Notes: generated by a model from the letters alone, not told the origin. 64,000 bases of DNA from Clusia tigrina (GCA_920105625.2 OV050031.1:97717676-97781675); one strand, 5' to 3'; positions 26,201 to 39,562 are shown, numbered from the stretch's first letter. A program made the numbers and translations.

Positions 26201-29156
26201 AAGGGTAGCATAGCTTTGAGCGTTAGCTTAAATTGACAAGAGGCTCGAGTGCTTTATTGTTACAAAATTTCAAGCTTTTATGACACTCCAGTGAAAAGTT
26301 ACAAGCATTTGTATGTTGCAAACTTTGATAGGTGTAGGACGTACCGTATAGAATTTAGGGCCATTTGAAGTTTTATCAGTGTTTGATTTGGGTCTCAAGG
26401 GTAGCATAGCTTTGAGCGATAGCTTAAATTGACAAGAGGCTCGAGTTCTTTATTGATACAAAATTTCAAGGTTTTATGACGCTCCAGTAAAAAGTTACAA
26501 GCATTTATATGTTGCAAACTTTGATAGGTGTAGGACGTACCGTATAGAAGTTAGGGCCATTTGAAGTTTTATAAGTGTTTTATTTGGGATTCAAGGGTAG
26601 CATAGCTTTGAGTGATAACTTAAATTGACAAGAGGCTCGAGTACTTTATTGTTACAAAATTTCAAGGTTTTATGACGCTCCAGTAAAAAGTTACAAGTAT
26701 TTATATGTTGCAAACTTTGATAGGTGTAGGACGTACCGTATAGAATTTAGGGCCATTTGAAGTTTTATCAGTGTTTGATTTGGGACTTAATTGTAGCATA
26801 GCTTTGAGCGATAGCTTAAATTGACAATAGACTCGAGTTCTTTATTGATACAAAATTTTAAGGTTTTATGACGCTCCTGTAAAAAGTTACAAGAATTTAT
26901 ATGTTGCAAACTTTGATAGGTGTAGGACGTACCGTACAGAATTTAGGGCCATTTGAAATTTTATCAGTGTTTGATTCGGGACTTAAGGGTAGCATAGCTT
27001 TGAGCGATAGCTTAAATTGACAAGAGGCTCGAGTATTTTATTGTTACAAAATTTCAAGGTTTTATGACGCTCCAGTGAAAAGATACAAGCATTTGTATGT
27101 TGCAAACTTTGATAGGTGTACGACGTACCGTATAGAAGTTAGGGCCATTTGAAGTTTTATCAGTGATTGATTTGGGATTCAAGGGTAGCATAGCTTTGAG
27201 CGTTAGCTTAAATTGACAAGAGGTTCGAGTGCTTTATTGTTACAAAATTTCAAGGTTTTATGACGCTCCAGTGAAAAGTTACAAGCATTTGTATGTTGCA
27301 AACTTTGATAGGTGTAGGACGTACCGTATAGAATTTAGGGCCATTTGAAGTTTTATCAGAATTTGATTTGGAACTTAAGGGTATCATAGCTTTGAACAAT
27401 AGCTTAAATTGACAAGAGGCTCGAGTACTTTATTGTTACAAAATTTCAAGGCTTTATGACGCTCCAGTGAAAAGTTACAAGCATTTATATGTTGCAATCT
27501 TTGATAGGTGTAGGACGTACCGTATAGAACTTAGGACCATTTGAAGTTTTATCAGTGTTTGATTTGGGACTTAAGGGTAGCATAGCTTTGAGCGATAGCG
27601 TAAATTGACAAGAGGCTCGAGTACTTTATTGTTACAAAATTTCAAGGTTTTATGACGCTCCAGTAAAAAGTTACAAGCATTTGTATGTTGCAAATTTTGA
27701 TAGGTGTAGGACGTACCGTATAGAAGTTAGGGCCATTTGAAGTTTTATCAGTGTTTTATTTGGGATTCAAGGGTAGCATAGCTTTGAGCGATAGCTTAAA
27801 TTGACAAGCTGCTCGAGTACTTTATTGTTACAAAATTTCAAGGTTTTATGACGCTCCAGTAAAAAGTTACAAGCATTTGTATGTTCCAAACTTTGAAAGG
27901 TGTAGGACGTACCGTATAGAAGTTAGGGCCATTTAAAATGTTATCAGTGTTTGATTTGGGTCTCAAGGGTAGCATAGCTTTGAGCGATAGCTTAAATTGA
28001 CAAGAGGCTCGAGTACTTTATTGTTACAAAATTTCAAGGTTTTATGACGCTCCAGTGAAAAGTTACAAGCTTTTGTATGTTGCAAACTTTGATAGGTGTA
28101 GGACGTACCGTATAGAAGTTAGGGCCATTTGAAGTTTTATCAGCGTTTTATTTTGCACTTAAGGGTAGCATAGCTTTAAGCGATAGCTTAAATTGACAAG
28201 AGGCTCGAGTACTTTATTGTTACAAAATTTCAAGGTTTTATGACGCTCCTGTGAAAAGTTACAAGCATTTGTATGTTGGAAACTTTGATAGGTGTAGGAC
28301 GTACCGTATAGAAGATAGGGCCATTTGAAGTTTTATCAGTGTTTGATTTGGGTCTCAAGGGTAGCATAGCTTTGAGCGATAGCTTAAATTGACAAGAGGC
28401 TCGAGTACTTTATTGTTAAAAATTTCAAGGTTTTATGACGCTCCAGTGAAAAGTTACAAGCATTTGTATGTTGCAAACTTTGATAGGTGTAGGACGTCCC
28501 GTATAGAAGTTAGGACCATTTGAAGTTTTATCAGTGATTGATTTAGGACTCAAGGGTAGCATAGCTTTGAGCGATAGCTTAAATTGACAAGAGGCTCGAG
28601 TACTTTATTGTTACAAAATTTCAAGGTTTTATTACGCTCCAGTAAAAAGTTACAAACATTTGTATGTTGCTAACTTTGATAGGTGTAGGACGTACCGTAT
28701 AGAAGTTAGGGCCATTTGAAGTTTTATCAGTGATTGATTTGGGACTCAAGGGTAGCATAGCTTTGAGCGATAGCTTAAATTGACAAGAGGCTCGAGTACT
28801 TTATTGTTAAAAATTTCAAGGTTTTATGACGCTCCAGTGAAAAGTTACAAGCATTTGTATGTTGCAAACTTTGATAGGTGTGGGACGTACCGTATAGAAG
28901 TTAGGACCATTTGAAGTTTTATCAGTGATTGATTTGGGACTCAAGGGTAGCATAGCTTTGAGCGATAGCTTAAATTGACAAGAGGCTCGAGTACTTTATT
29001 GTTACAAAATTTCAAGGTTTTATTACGCTCCAGTAAAAAGTTACAAACATTTGTATGTTGCTAACTTTGATAGGTGTAGGACGTACCGTATAGAAGTTAG
29101 GGCCATTTGAACTTTTATCAGTGATTGATTTGGGACTCAAGGGCAGCATAGCTTTG
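23279..29156. repeat. 30-monomer higher-order unit E, copy B
   Basis: This matches copy A marker for marker at 5878 bp: CCAGTGGAAAG near 23545, GACGCTATAGTG near 25107, GTAAAAACTTAC near 25311, CAAGCTGCTCG near 27806 and GTTAAAAATTTC near 28416 and 28806. It differs in three notable ways. A two-monomer patch at about 24270-24600 replaces the copy A sequence. A monomer near 26690-26820 carries GACTTAATTG where copy A has GGGATTCAAGG. Five substitutions cluster at 27360-27396. Elsewhere only scattered single-base changes are seen. Confidence 0.88.
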
Positions 29157-30341
29157 AGCGATAGCTTAAATTGACAAGAGGCTCGAGTACTTTATTGTTA
29201 CAAAATTTCAAGGTTTTATGACGCTCCAGTAAAAAGTTACAAGCATTTGTATGTTGCAAACTTTGATAGGTGTAGGACGTACCGTACAGAAGTTAGGGCC
29301 ATTTGAAGTTTTATCAGTGTTTGATTTGGGTCTCAAGGGTAGCATAGCTTTGAGCGATAGCTTAAATTGACAAGAGGCTCGAGTACTTTATTGTTACAAA
29401 ATTTCAAGATTTTATGACGCTCCAGTGAAAAGTTACAAGCATTTGTATGTTGCAAACTTTGATAGGTGTAGGACGTACCGTATAGAAGTTAGGGCCATTT
29501 GAAGTTTTATCAGTGATTGATTTGGGACTCAAGGGTAGCATAGCTTTGAGCGATAGCTTAAATTGACAAGAGACTCGAGTACTTTATTGTTACAAAATTT
29601 CAAGGTTTTATGACGCTCCAGTGAAAAGTTACAAGCATTTGTATGTTGCAAACTTTGATAGGTGTAGGACGTACCGTATAGAAGTTAGGGCCATTTGAAG
29701 TTTTATCAGTGATTGATTTGGGACTCAAGGGTAGCATAGCTTTGAGCAATAGCTTAAATTGACAAGAGGCTCGAGTACTTTATTGTTACAAAATTTCAAG
29801 GTTTTATGACGCTCCAGTAAAAACTTACAAGCATTTATATGTTGCAAACTTTGATAGGTGTAGGACGTACCGTACAGAATTTAGGGCCATTTGAAGTTTT
29901 ATCAGTGATTGATTTGGGACTCAAGGGTAGCATAGCTTTGAGCAATAACTTAAATTGACAAGAGGCTCGAGTACTTTATTGTTACAAAATTTCAAGGTTT
30001 TATGACGCTCCAGTAAAAAGTTACAAGCATTTATATGTTGCAAACTTTGATAGGTGTAGGACGTACCGTATAGAAGTTAGGGCCATTTGAAGTTTTATCA
30101 GTGTTTTATTTGGGACTCAAGGGTAGCATAGATTTGAGCGATAGCTTAAATTGACAAGAGACTCGAGTTCTTTATTGATACAAAATTTCAAGGTTTTATG
30201 ACGCTCCAGTAAAAAGTTACAAGTATTTATATGTTGCAAACTTTGATAGGTGTAGGACGTACCGTATAGAATTTAGGGCCATTTGAAGTTTTATCAGTGT
30301 TTGATTTGGGACTTAATTGTAGCATAGCTTTGAGCGATAGC
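28970..30341. repeat. 7-monomer tandem duplication, left copy
   Basis: This is repeated at 30342-31713 (shift 1372 bp). Shared markers are GAACTTTTATCAG (near 29109), GAGACTCGAG (near 29570), GTAAAAACTTAC (near 29817), GAGCAATAACTTAAATTG, GAGTTCTTTATTGATAC and CAAGTATTTATATG (near 30220). It overlaps the B/C unit junction, so the event postdates formation of the 30-monomer units. Confidence 0.85.
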
Positions 30342-33300
30342 TTAAATTGACAAGAGGCTCGAGTACTTTATTGTTACAAAATTTCAAGGTTTTATTACGC
30401 TCCAGTAAAAAGTTACAAACATTTGTATGTTGCTAACTTTGATAGGTGTAGGACGTACCGTATAGAAGTTAGGGCCATTTGAACTTTTATCAGTGATTGA
30501 TTTGGGACTCAAGGGTAGCATAGCTTTGAGCGATAGCTTAAATTGACAAGAGGCTCGAGTACTTTATTGTTACAAAATTTCAAGGTTTTATGACGCTCCA
30601 GTAAAAAGTTACAAGCATTTGTATGTTGCAAACTTTGATAGGTGTAGGACGTACCGCACAGAAGTTAGGGCCATTTGAAGTTTTATCAGTGTTTGATTTG
30701 GGTCTCAAGGGTAGCATAGCTTTGAGCGATAGCTTAAATTGACAAGAGGCTCGAGTACTTTATTGTTACAAAATTTCAAGGTTTTATGACGCTCCAGTGA
30801 AAAGTTACAAGCATTTGTATGTTGCAAACTTTGATAGGTGTAGGACGTACCGTATAGAAGTTAGGGCCATTTGAAGTTTTATCAGTGATTGATTTGGGAC
30901 TAAAGGGTAGCATAGCTTTGAGCGATAGCTTAAATTGACAAGAGACTCGAGTACTTTATTGTTACAAAATTTCAAGGTTTTATGACGCTCCAGTGAAAAG
31001 TTACAAGCATTTGTATGTTGCAAACTTTGATAGGTGTAGGACGTACCGTATAGAAGTTAGGGCCATTTGAAGTTTTATCAGTGATTGATTTGGGACTCAA
31101 GGGTAGCATAGCTTTGAGCAATAGCTTAAATTGACAAGAGGCTCGAGTACTTTATTGTTACAAAATTTCAAGGTTTTATGACGCTCCAGTAAAAACTTAC
31201 AAGCATTTATATGTTGCAAACTTTGATAGGTGTAGGACGTACCGTACAGAATTTAGGGCCATTTGAAGTTTTATCAGTGATTGATTTGGGACTCAAGGGT
31301 AGCATAGCTTTGAGCAATAACTTAAATTGACAAGAGGCTCGAGTACTTTATTGTTACAAAATTTCAAGGTTTTATGACGCTCCAGTAAAAAGTTACAAGC
31401 ATTTATATGTTGCAAACTTTGATAGGTGTAGGACGTACCGTATAGAAGTTAGAGCCATTTGAAGTTTTATCAGTGTTTTATTTGGGACTCAAGGGTAGCA
31501 TAGATTTGAGCGATAGCTTAAATTGACAAGAGACTCGAGTTCTTTATTGATACAAAATTTCAAGGTTTTATGACGCTCCAGTAAAAAGTTACAAGTATTT
31601 ATATGTTGCAAACTTTGATAGGTGTAGGACGTACCGTATAGAATTTAGGGCCATTTGAAGTTTTATCAGTGTTTGATTTGGGACTTAATTGTAGCATAGC
31701 TTTGAGCAATAGCTTAAATTGACAAGAGGCTCGAGTACTTTATTGTTACAAAATTTCAAGATTTTATGACGCTCCAGTAAAAAGTTACAAGCATTTATAT
31801 GTTGCAAACTTTGATAGGTGTAGGACGTACCGTACAGAATTTAGGGCCATTTGAAGTCTTATCAGTGTTTGATTCGGGACTTAAGGGTAGCATAGCTTTG
31901 AGCGATAGCTTAAATTGACAAGAGGCTCGAGTATTTTATTGTTACAAAATTTCAAGGTTTTATGACGCTCCAGTGAAAAGATACAAGCATTTGTATGTTG
32001 CAAACTTTGATAGGTGTAGGACGTACCGTATAGAAGTTAGGGCCATTTGAAGTTTTATCAGTGATTGATTTGGGATTCAAGGGTAGCATAGCTTTGAGCG
32101 TTAGCTTAAATTGACAAGAGGCTCGAGTGCTTTATTGTTACAAAATTTCAAGCTTTTATGACGCTCCAGTGAAAAGTTACAAGCATTTGTATGTTGCAAA
32201 CTTTGATAGGTGTAGGACGTACCGTATAGAATTTAGGGCCATTTGAAGTTTTATCAGTGTTTGATTTGGGACTTAAGGGTAGCATAGCTTTGAGCAATAG
32301 CTTAAATTGACAAGAGGCTCGAGTACTTTATTGTTACAAAATTTCAAGGCTTTATGACGCTCCAGTAAAAAGTTACAAGCATTTATATGTTGCAATCTTT
32401 GATAGGTGTAGGACGTACCGTATAGAACTTAGGACCATTTGAAGTTTTATCAGTGTTTGATTTGGGACTTAAGGGTAGCATAGCTTTGAGCGATAGCGTA
32501 AATTGACAAGAGGCTCGAGTACTTTATTGTTTCAAAATTTCAAGGTTTTATGACGCTCCAGTAAAAAGTTACAAGCATTTGTATGTTGCAAATTTTGATA
32601 GGTGTAGGACGTACCGTATAGAAGTTAGGGCCATTTGAAGTTTTATTAGTGTTTTATTTGGGATTCAAGGGTAGCATAGCTTTGAGTGATAACTTAAATT
32701 GACAAGAGGCTCGAGTACTTTATTGTTACAAAATTTCAAGGTTTTATGACGCTCCAGTGAACAGTTACAAGCATTTGTATTTTGCAAACTTTGATAGGTG
32801 TAGGACGTACCGTATAGAAGTTAGGGCCATTTGAAGTTTTATCAGCGTTTTATTTGGCACTTAAGGGTAGCATAGCTTTAAGCGATAGCTTAAATTGACA
32901 AGAGGCTCGAGTACTTTATTGTTACAAAATTTCAAGGTTTTATGACACTCCTGTGAAAAGTTACAAGCATTTGTATGTTGCAAACTTTGATAGGTGTAGG
33001 ACGTACCGTATAGAAGTTAGGGCCATTTGAAGTTTTATCAGTCTTTGATTTGGGTCTCAAGGGTAGCATAGCTTTGAGCGATAGCTTAAATTGACAAGAG
33101 GCTCGAGTTCTTTATTGATACAAAATTTCAAGGTTTTATGACGCTCCAGTAAAAAGTTACAAGCATTTATATGTTGCAAACTTTGATAGGTGTAGGACGT
33201 AAAGTATAGAAGTTAGGGCCATTTGAAGTTTTATCAGTGTTTTATTTGGGACTCAAGGGTAGCATAGATTTGAGCGATAGCTTAAATTGACAATAGACTC

Positions 33301-35622
33301 GAGTTCTTTATTGATACAAAATTTTAAGGTTTTATGACGCTCCAGTAAAAAGTTACAAGAATTTATATGTTGCAAACTTTGATAGGTGTAGGACGTACCG
33401 TACAGAATTTAGGGCCATTTGAAATTTTATCAGTGTTTGATTCGGGACTTAAGGGTAGCATAGCTTTGAGCGATAGCTTAAATTGACAAGAGGCTCGAGT
33501 ATTTTATTGTTACAAAATTTCAAGGTTTTATGACGCTCCAGTGAAAAGATACAAGCATTTGTATGTTGCAAACTTTGATAGGTGTACGACGTACCGTATA
33601 GAAGTTAGGGCCATTTGAAGTTTTATCAGTGATTGATTTGGGGTTCAAGGGTAGCATAGCTTTGAGCGTTAGCTTAAATTGACAAGAGGTTCGAGTGCTT
33701 TATTGTTACAAAATTTCAAGGTTTTATGACGCTCCAGTGAAAAGTTACAAGCATTTGTATGTTGCAAACTTTGATAGGTGTAGGACGTACCGTATAGAAT
33801 TTAGGGCCATTTGAAGTTTTATCAGTGTTTGATTTGGGACTTAAGGGTAGCATAGCTTTGAGCAATAGCTTAAATTGACAAGAGGCTCGAGTACTTTATT
33901 GTTACAAAATTTCAAGGCTTTATGACGCTCCAGTGAAAAGTTACAAGCATTTATATGTTGCAATCTTTGATAGGTGTAGGACGTACCGTATAGAACTTAG
34001 GACCATTTGAAGTTTTATCAGTGTTTGATTTGGGACTTAAGGGTAGCATAGCTTTGAGCGATAGCGTAAATTGACAAGAGGCTCGAGTACTTTATTGTTA
34101 CAAAATTTCAAGGTTTTATGACGCTCCAGTAAAAAGTTACAAGCATTTGTATGTTGCAAATTTTGATAGGTGTAGGACGTACCGTATAGAAGTTAGGGCC
34201 ATTTGAAGTTTTATAAGTGTTTTATTTGGGATTCAAGGGTAGCATAGCTTTGAGCGATAGCTTAAATTGACAAGCTGCTCGAGTACTTTATTGTTACAAA
34301 ATTTCAAGGTTTTATGACGCTCCAGTAAAAAGTTAAAAGCATTTGTATGTTGCAAACTTTGAAAGGTGTAGGACGTACCGTATAGAAGTTAGGGCCATTT
34401 AAAGTGTTATCAGTGTTTGATTTGGGTCTCAAGGGTAGCATAGCTTTGAGCGATAGCTTAAATTGACAAGAGGCTCGAGTACTTTATTGTTACAAAATTT
34501 CAAGGTTTTATGACGCTCCAGTGAAAAGTTACAAGCTTTTGTATGTTGCAAACTTTGATAGGTGTAGGACGTACCGTATAGAAGTTAGGGCCATTTGAAG
34601 TTTTATCAGCGTTTTATTTTGCACTTAAGGGTAGCATAGCTTTAAGCGATAGCTTAAATTGACAAGAGGCTCGAGTACTTTATTGTTACAAAATTTCAAG
34701 GTTTTATGACGGTCCTGTGAAAAGTTACAAGCATTTGTATGTTGCAAACTTTGATAGGTGTAGGACGTACCGTATAGAAGATAGGGCCATTTGAAGTTTT
34801 ATCAGTGTTTGATTTGGGTCTCAAGGGTAGCATAGCTTTGAGCGATAGCTTAAATTGACAAGAGGCTCGAGTACTTTATTGTTAAAAATTTCAAGGTTTT
34901 ATGACGCTCCAGTGAAAAGTTACAAGCATTTGTATGTTGCAAACTTTGATAGGTGTAGGACGTCCCGTATAGAAGCTAGGACCATTTGAAGTTTTATCAG
35001 TGATTGATTTGGGACTCAAGGGTAGCATAGCTTTGAGCGATAGCTTAAATTGACAAGAGGCTCGAGTACTTTATTGTTACAAAATTTCAAAGTTTTATTA
35101 CGCTCCAGTAAAAAGTTACAAACATTTGTATGTTGCTAACTTTGATAGGTGTAGGACGTACCGTATAGAAGTTAGGGCCATTTGAAGTTTTATCAGTGAT
35201 TGATTTGGGACTCAAGGGTAGCATAGCTTTGAGCGATAGCTTAAATTGACAAGAGGCTCGAGTACTTTATTGTTAAAAATTTCAAGGTTTTATGACGCTC
35301 CAGTGAAAAGTTACAAGCATTTGTATGTTGCAAACTTTGATAGGTGTGGGACGTACCGTATAGAAGTTAGGACCATTTGAAGTTTTATCAGTGATTGATT
35401 TGGGACTCAAGGGTAGCATAGCTTTGAGCGATAGCTTAATTTGACAAGAGGCTCGAGTACTTTATTGTTACAAAATTTCAAGGTTTTATTACGCTCCAGT
35501 AAAAAGTTACAAACATTTGTATGTTGCTAACTTTGATAGGTGTAGGACGTACCGTATAGAAGTTAGGGCCATTTGAACTTTTATCAGTGATTGATTTGGG
35601 ACTCAAGGGTAGCATAGCTTTG
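29157..35622. repeat. Expanded higher-order unit E, copy C (33 monomers)
   Basis: This is 6466 bp (33 x 196 minus 2). Anchors TGCAATCTTTG (33959), CAAGCTGCTCG (34272) and the paired GTTAAAAATTTC monomers (near 34880 and 35272) lie 6466 bp from their copy B partners. The unit gained a 7-monomer tandem duplication at its left end. It also contains the CAATCTTTG monomer twice (32393 and 33961, 8 monomers apart). Other members of the A/B order are missing, leaving a net gain of three monomers. Confidence 0.82.
30342..31713. repeat. 7-monomer tandem duplication, right copy
   Basis: This is near-identical to 28970-30341. Private changes include ACCGCACAG (near 30653), GGGACTAAAGGG (near 30897) and GTTAGAGCC (near 31446). 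From about 31700 the sequence follows the copy A/B order again. Confidence 0.85.
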
Positions 35623-36404
35623 AGCGATAGCTTAAATTGACAAGAGGCTCGAGTACTTTATTGTTACAAAATTTCAAGGTTTTATGACGCTCCAGTAAAA
35701 AGTTACAAGCATTTGTATGTTGCAAACTTTGATAGGTGTAGGACGTACCGTATAGAAGTTAGGGCCATTTGAAGTTTTATCAGTGTTTGATTTGGGTCTC
35801 AAGGGTAGCATAGCTTTGAGCGATAGCTTAAATTGACAAGAGGCTCGAGTACTTTATTGTTACAAAATTTCAAGGTTTTATGACGCTCCAGTGAAAAGTT
35901 ATAAGCATTTGTATGTTGCAAACTTTGATAGGTGTAGGACGTACCGTATAGAAGTTAGGGCCATTTGAAGTTTTATCAGTGTTTGATTTGGGACTTAAGG
36001 GTAGCATAGCTTTGAGCGATAGCTTAAATTGACAAGAGGCTCGAGTACTTTATTGTTACAAAATGTGAAGGTTTTATGACGCTCCAGTAAAAAGTTACAA
36101 GCATTTGTATGTTGCAAATTTTGATAGGTGTAGGACGTACCATATAGAAGTTAGGGCCATTTGAAGTTTTATCAGTGTTTGATTTGGGTCTCAAGGGTAG
36201 CATAGCTTTGAGCGATAGCTTAAATTGACAAGAGGCTCGAGTACTTTATTGTTACAAAATTTCAAGGTTTTATGACGCTCCAGTGAAAAGTTACAAGCAT
36301 TTGTATGTTGCAAACTTTGATAGGTGTAGGACGTACCGTATAGAAGTTAGGGCCATTTGAAGTTTTATCAGTGATTGATTTGGGACTCAAAGGTAGCATA
36401 GTTC
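35623..36404. repeat. Ordinary monomers between unit E and the 6-monomer block
   Basis: About four near-canonical monomers occur here with a few private changes, such as CAAAATGTGAAGG (near 36058) and CATAGTTCTGAGCG (near 36397). No internal duplication or other element is seen. Confidence 0.85.
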
Positions 36405-37579
36405 TGAGCGATAGCTTAAATTGACAAGAGACTCGAGTACTTTATTGTTACAAAATTTCAAGGTTTTATGACGCTCCAGTGAAAAGTTACAAGCATTTGT
36501 ATGTGCAAACTTTGATAGGTGTAGGACGTACCGTATAGAAGTTAGGGCCATTTGAAGTTTTATCAGTGATTGATTTGGGACTCAAGGGTAGAATAGCTTT
36601 GAGCGATAGCTTAAATTGACAAGAGGCTCGAGTGCTTTATTGTTACAAAATTTCAAGGTTTTATGACGCTCCAGTGAAAAGTTACAAGCATTTGTATGTT
36701 GCAAACTTTGATAGGTGTAGGACGTACCGTATAGAAGTTAGGGCCATTTGAAGTTTTATCAGTGTTTGATTTGGGACTTAAGGGTAGCATAGCTTTGAGC
36801 GATAACTTAAATTGACAAGAGGCTCGAGTACTTTATTGTTACAAAATTTCAAGGTTTTATGACGCTCCAGTGAAAAGTTACAAGCATTTGTATGTTGCAA
36901 ACTTTGATAGGTGTAGGACGCACCGTATAGAAGTTAGGGCCATTTGAAGTTTTATCAGTGTTTGATTTGGGTCTCAAGGGTAGCATAGCTTTGAGCGATA
37001 GCTTAAATTGACAAGAGGCTCGAGTACTTTATTGTTACAAAATTTCAAGGTTTTATGACGGTCCAGTGAAAAGTTACAAGCATTTGTATGTTGCAAACTT
37101 TGATAGGTGTAGGACGTACCATATAGAAGTTAGGGTCATTTGAAGTTTTATCAGTGTTTTATTTGGGATTCAAGGGTAGCATAGCTTTAAGCGATAGCTT
37201 AAATTGACAAGAGGCTCGAGTACTTTATTGTTACAAAATTTCAAGGTTTTATGACGCTCCTGTGAAAAGTTACAAGCATTTGTATGTTGCAAACTTTGAT
37301 ACGTGTAGGACGTACCGTATAGAAGTTAGGGCCATTTGAAGTTATATCAGTGATTTATTTGGGACTCAAGGGTAGCATAGCTTTGAGCGATAGCTTAAAT
37401 TGACAAGAGGCTCGAGTACTTTATTGTTACAAAATTTCAAGGTTTTATTACGCTCCAGTAAAAAGTTACAAACATTTGTATGTTGCATATTTTGATAGGT
37501 GTAGGACGTACCGTACAGAAGTTACTGCCATTTGAAGTTTTATCAATGTTTGATTTGGGTCTCAAGGGTAGCATAGCTT
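36405..37579. repeat. 6-monomer unit G, copy 1
   Basis: This is 1175 bp (6 x 196 minus 1). The odd base is a T lost in TTTGTATGTGCAAAC (near 36500), where other monomers read GTATGTTGCAAAC. Markers, in order, are GAGACTCGAG, GGGTAGAATAGC, GGACGCACCGTA (near 36915), ATGACGGTCCAG (near 37055), GTACCATATAG (near 37116), GATACGTGTAGG (near 37297), GAAGTTATATCAG and GTTGCATATTTTG (near 37484). The next copy shows only a handful of differences. Confidence 0.9.
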
Positions 37580-38754
37580 TGAGCGATAGCTTAAATTGAC
37601 AAGAGACTCGAGTACTTTATTGTTACAAAATTTCAAGGTTTTATGACGCTCCAGTGAAAAGTTACAAGCATTTGTATGTGCAAACTTTGATAGGTGTAGG
37701 ACGTACCGTATAGAAGTTAGGGCCATTTGAAGTTTTATCAGTGATTGATTTGGGACTCAAGGGTAGAATAGCTTTGAGCGATAGCTTAAATTGACAAGAG
37801 GCTCGAGTGCTTTATTGTTACAAAATTTCAAGGTTTTATGACGCTCCAGTGAAAAGTTACAAGCATTTGTATGTTGCAAACTTTGATAGGTGTAGGACGT
37901 ACCGTATAGAAGTTAGGGCCATTTGAAGTTTTATCAGTGTTTGATTTGGGACTTAAGGGTAGCATAGCTTTGAGCGATAACTTAAATTGACAAGAGGCTC
38001 GAGTACTTTATTGTTACAAAATTTCAAGGTTTTATGACGCTCCAGTGAAAAGTTACAAGCATTTGTATGTTGCAAACTTTGATAGGTGTAGGACGCACCG
38101 TATAGAAGTTAGGGCCATTTGAAGTTTTATCAGTGTTTGATTTGGGTCTCAAGGGTAGCATAGCTTTGAGCGATAGCTTAAATTGACAAGAGGCTCGAGT
38201 ACTTTATTGTTACAAAATTTCAAGGTTTTATGACGGTCCAGTGAAAAGTTACAAGCATTTGTATGTTGCAAACTTTGATAGGTGTAGGACGTACCATATA
38301 GAAGTTAGGGCCATTTGAAGTTTTATCAGTGTTTTATTTGGGATTCAAGGGTAGCATAGCTTTAAGCGATAGCTTAAATTGACAAGAGGCTCGAGTACTT
38401 TATTGTTACAAAATTTCAAGGTTTTATGACGCTCCTGTGAAAAGTTACAAGCATTTGTATGTTGCAAACTTTGATACGTGTAGGACGTACCGTATAGAAG
38501 TTAGGGCCATTTGAAGTTATATCAGTGATTTATTTGGGACTCAAGGGTAGCATAGCTTTGAGCGATAGCTTAAATTGACAAGAGGCTCGAGTACTTTATT
38601 GTTACAAAATTTCAAGGTTTTATTACGCTCCAGTAAAAAGTTACAAACATTTGTATGTTGCATATTTTGATAGGTGTAGGACGTACCGTACAGAAGTTAG
38701 GGCCATTTGAAGTTTTATCAGTGTTTGATTTGGGTCTCAAGGGTAGCATAGCTT
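37580..38754. repeat. 6-monomer unit G, copy 2
   Basis: This repeats 36405-37579 at 1175 bp with all its private markers, including the one-base loss (near 37676) and ATGACGGTCCAG (near 38229). Visible differences are GGGTCATT against GGGCCATT (near 37134/38309) and TTACTGCC...TATCAATG against TTAGGGCC...TATCAGTG (near 37520/38696). The high identity implies a recent duplication. Confidence 0.9.
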
Positions 38755-39010
38755 TGAGCGATAGCTTAAATTGACAAGAGGCTCGAGTACTTTATTGTTA
38801 CAAAATTTCAAGGTTTTATGACGCTCCAGTGAAAAGTTACAAGCATTTGTATGTGCAAACTTTGATAGGTGTAGGACGTACCGTATAGAAGTTAGGGCCA
38901 TTTGAAGTTTTATCAGTGATTGATTTGGGACTCAAGGGTAGAATAGCTTTGAGCGATAGCTTAAATTGACAAGAGGCTCGAGTGCTTTATTGTTACAAAA
39001 TTTCAAGGTT
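38755..39010. repeat. Partial third copy of unit G
   Basis: The one-base-deleted GTATGTGCAAAC recurs at 38850, again 1175 bp from the last, followed by GGGTAGAATAGC and GAGTGCTTTATTG. At about 39010 it switches to TTTTATTACGCTCCAGTG with GCATATTTTG, a combination not in unit G. This hybrid start founds the next 4-monomer repeat. Confidence 0.82.
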
Positions 39011-39562
39011 TTATTACGCTCCAGTGAAAAGTTACAAGCATTTGTATGTTGCATATTTTGATAGGTGTAGGACGTACCGTACAGAAGTTAGGGCCATTTG
39101 AAGTTTTATCAGTGTTTGATTTGGGTCTCAAGGGTAGCAGAGCTTTGAACGATAGCTTAAATTGACAAGAGGCTCGAGTACTTTATTGTTACAAAATTTC
39201 AAGGTTTTATGACGCTCCAGTGAAAAGTTACAAGCATTTGTATGTTGCAAACTTTGATAGGTGTAGGACGTACCGTATAGAAGTTAGGGCCATTTGAAGT
39301 TTTATCAGTTATTGATTTGGGACTCAAAGGTAGCATAGCTTTGAGCGATAGCTTAAATTGACAAGAGACTCGAGTACTTTATTGTTACAAAATTTCAAGG
39401 TTTTATGACGCTCCAGTGAAAAGTTACAAGCATTTGTATGTTGCAAACTTTAATAGGTGTAGGACGTACCGTATAGAAGTTAGGGCCATTTGAAGTTTTA
39501 TCAGTGATTGATTTGGGACTCAAGGGTAGAATAGCTTTGAGCGATAGCTTCAATTGACAAGA
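38780..39562. repeat. 4-monomer tandem repeat H, copy 1
   Basis: This is 783 bp (4 x 196 minus 1). Markers are GTATGTGCAAAC (38850), TTATTACGCTCCAGTG with GCATATTTTG (39013-39060), GGGTAGCAGAGC (near 39131) and GGGACTCAAAGG (near 39319). All recur at +783. It overlaps the partial unit G because it was built from its right edge. Confidence 0.83.
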
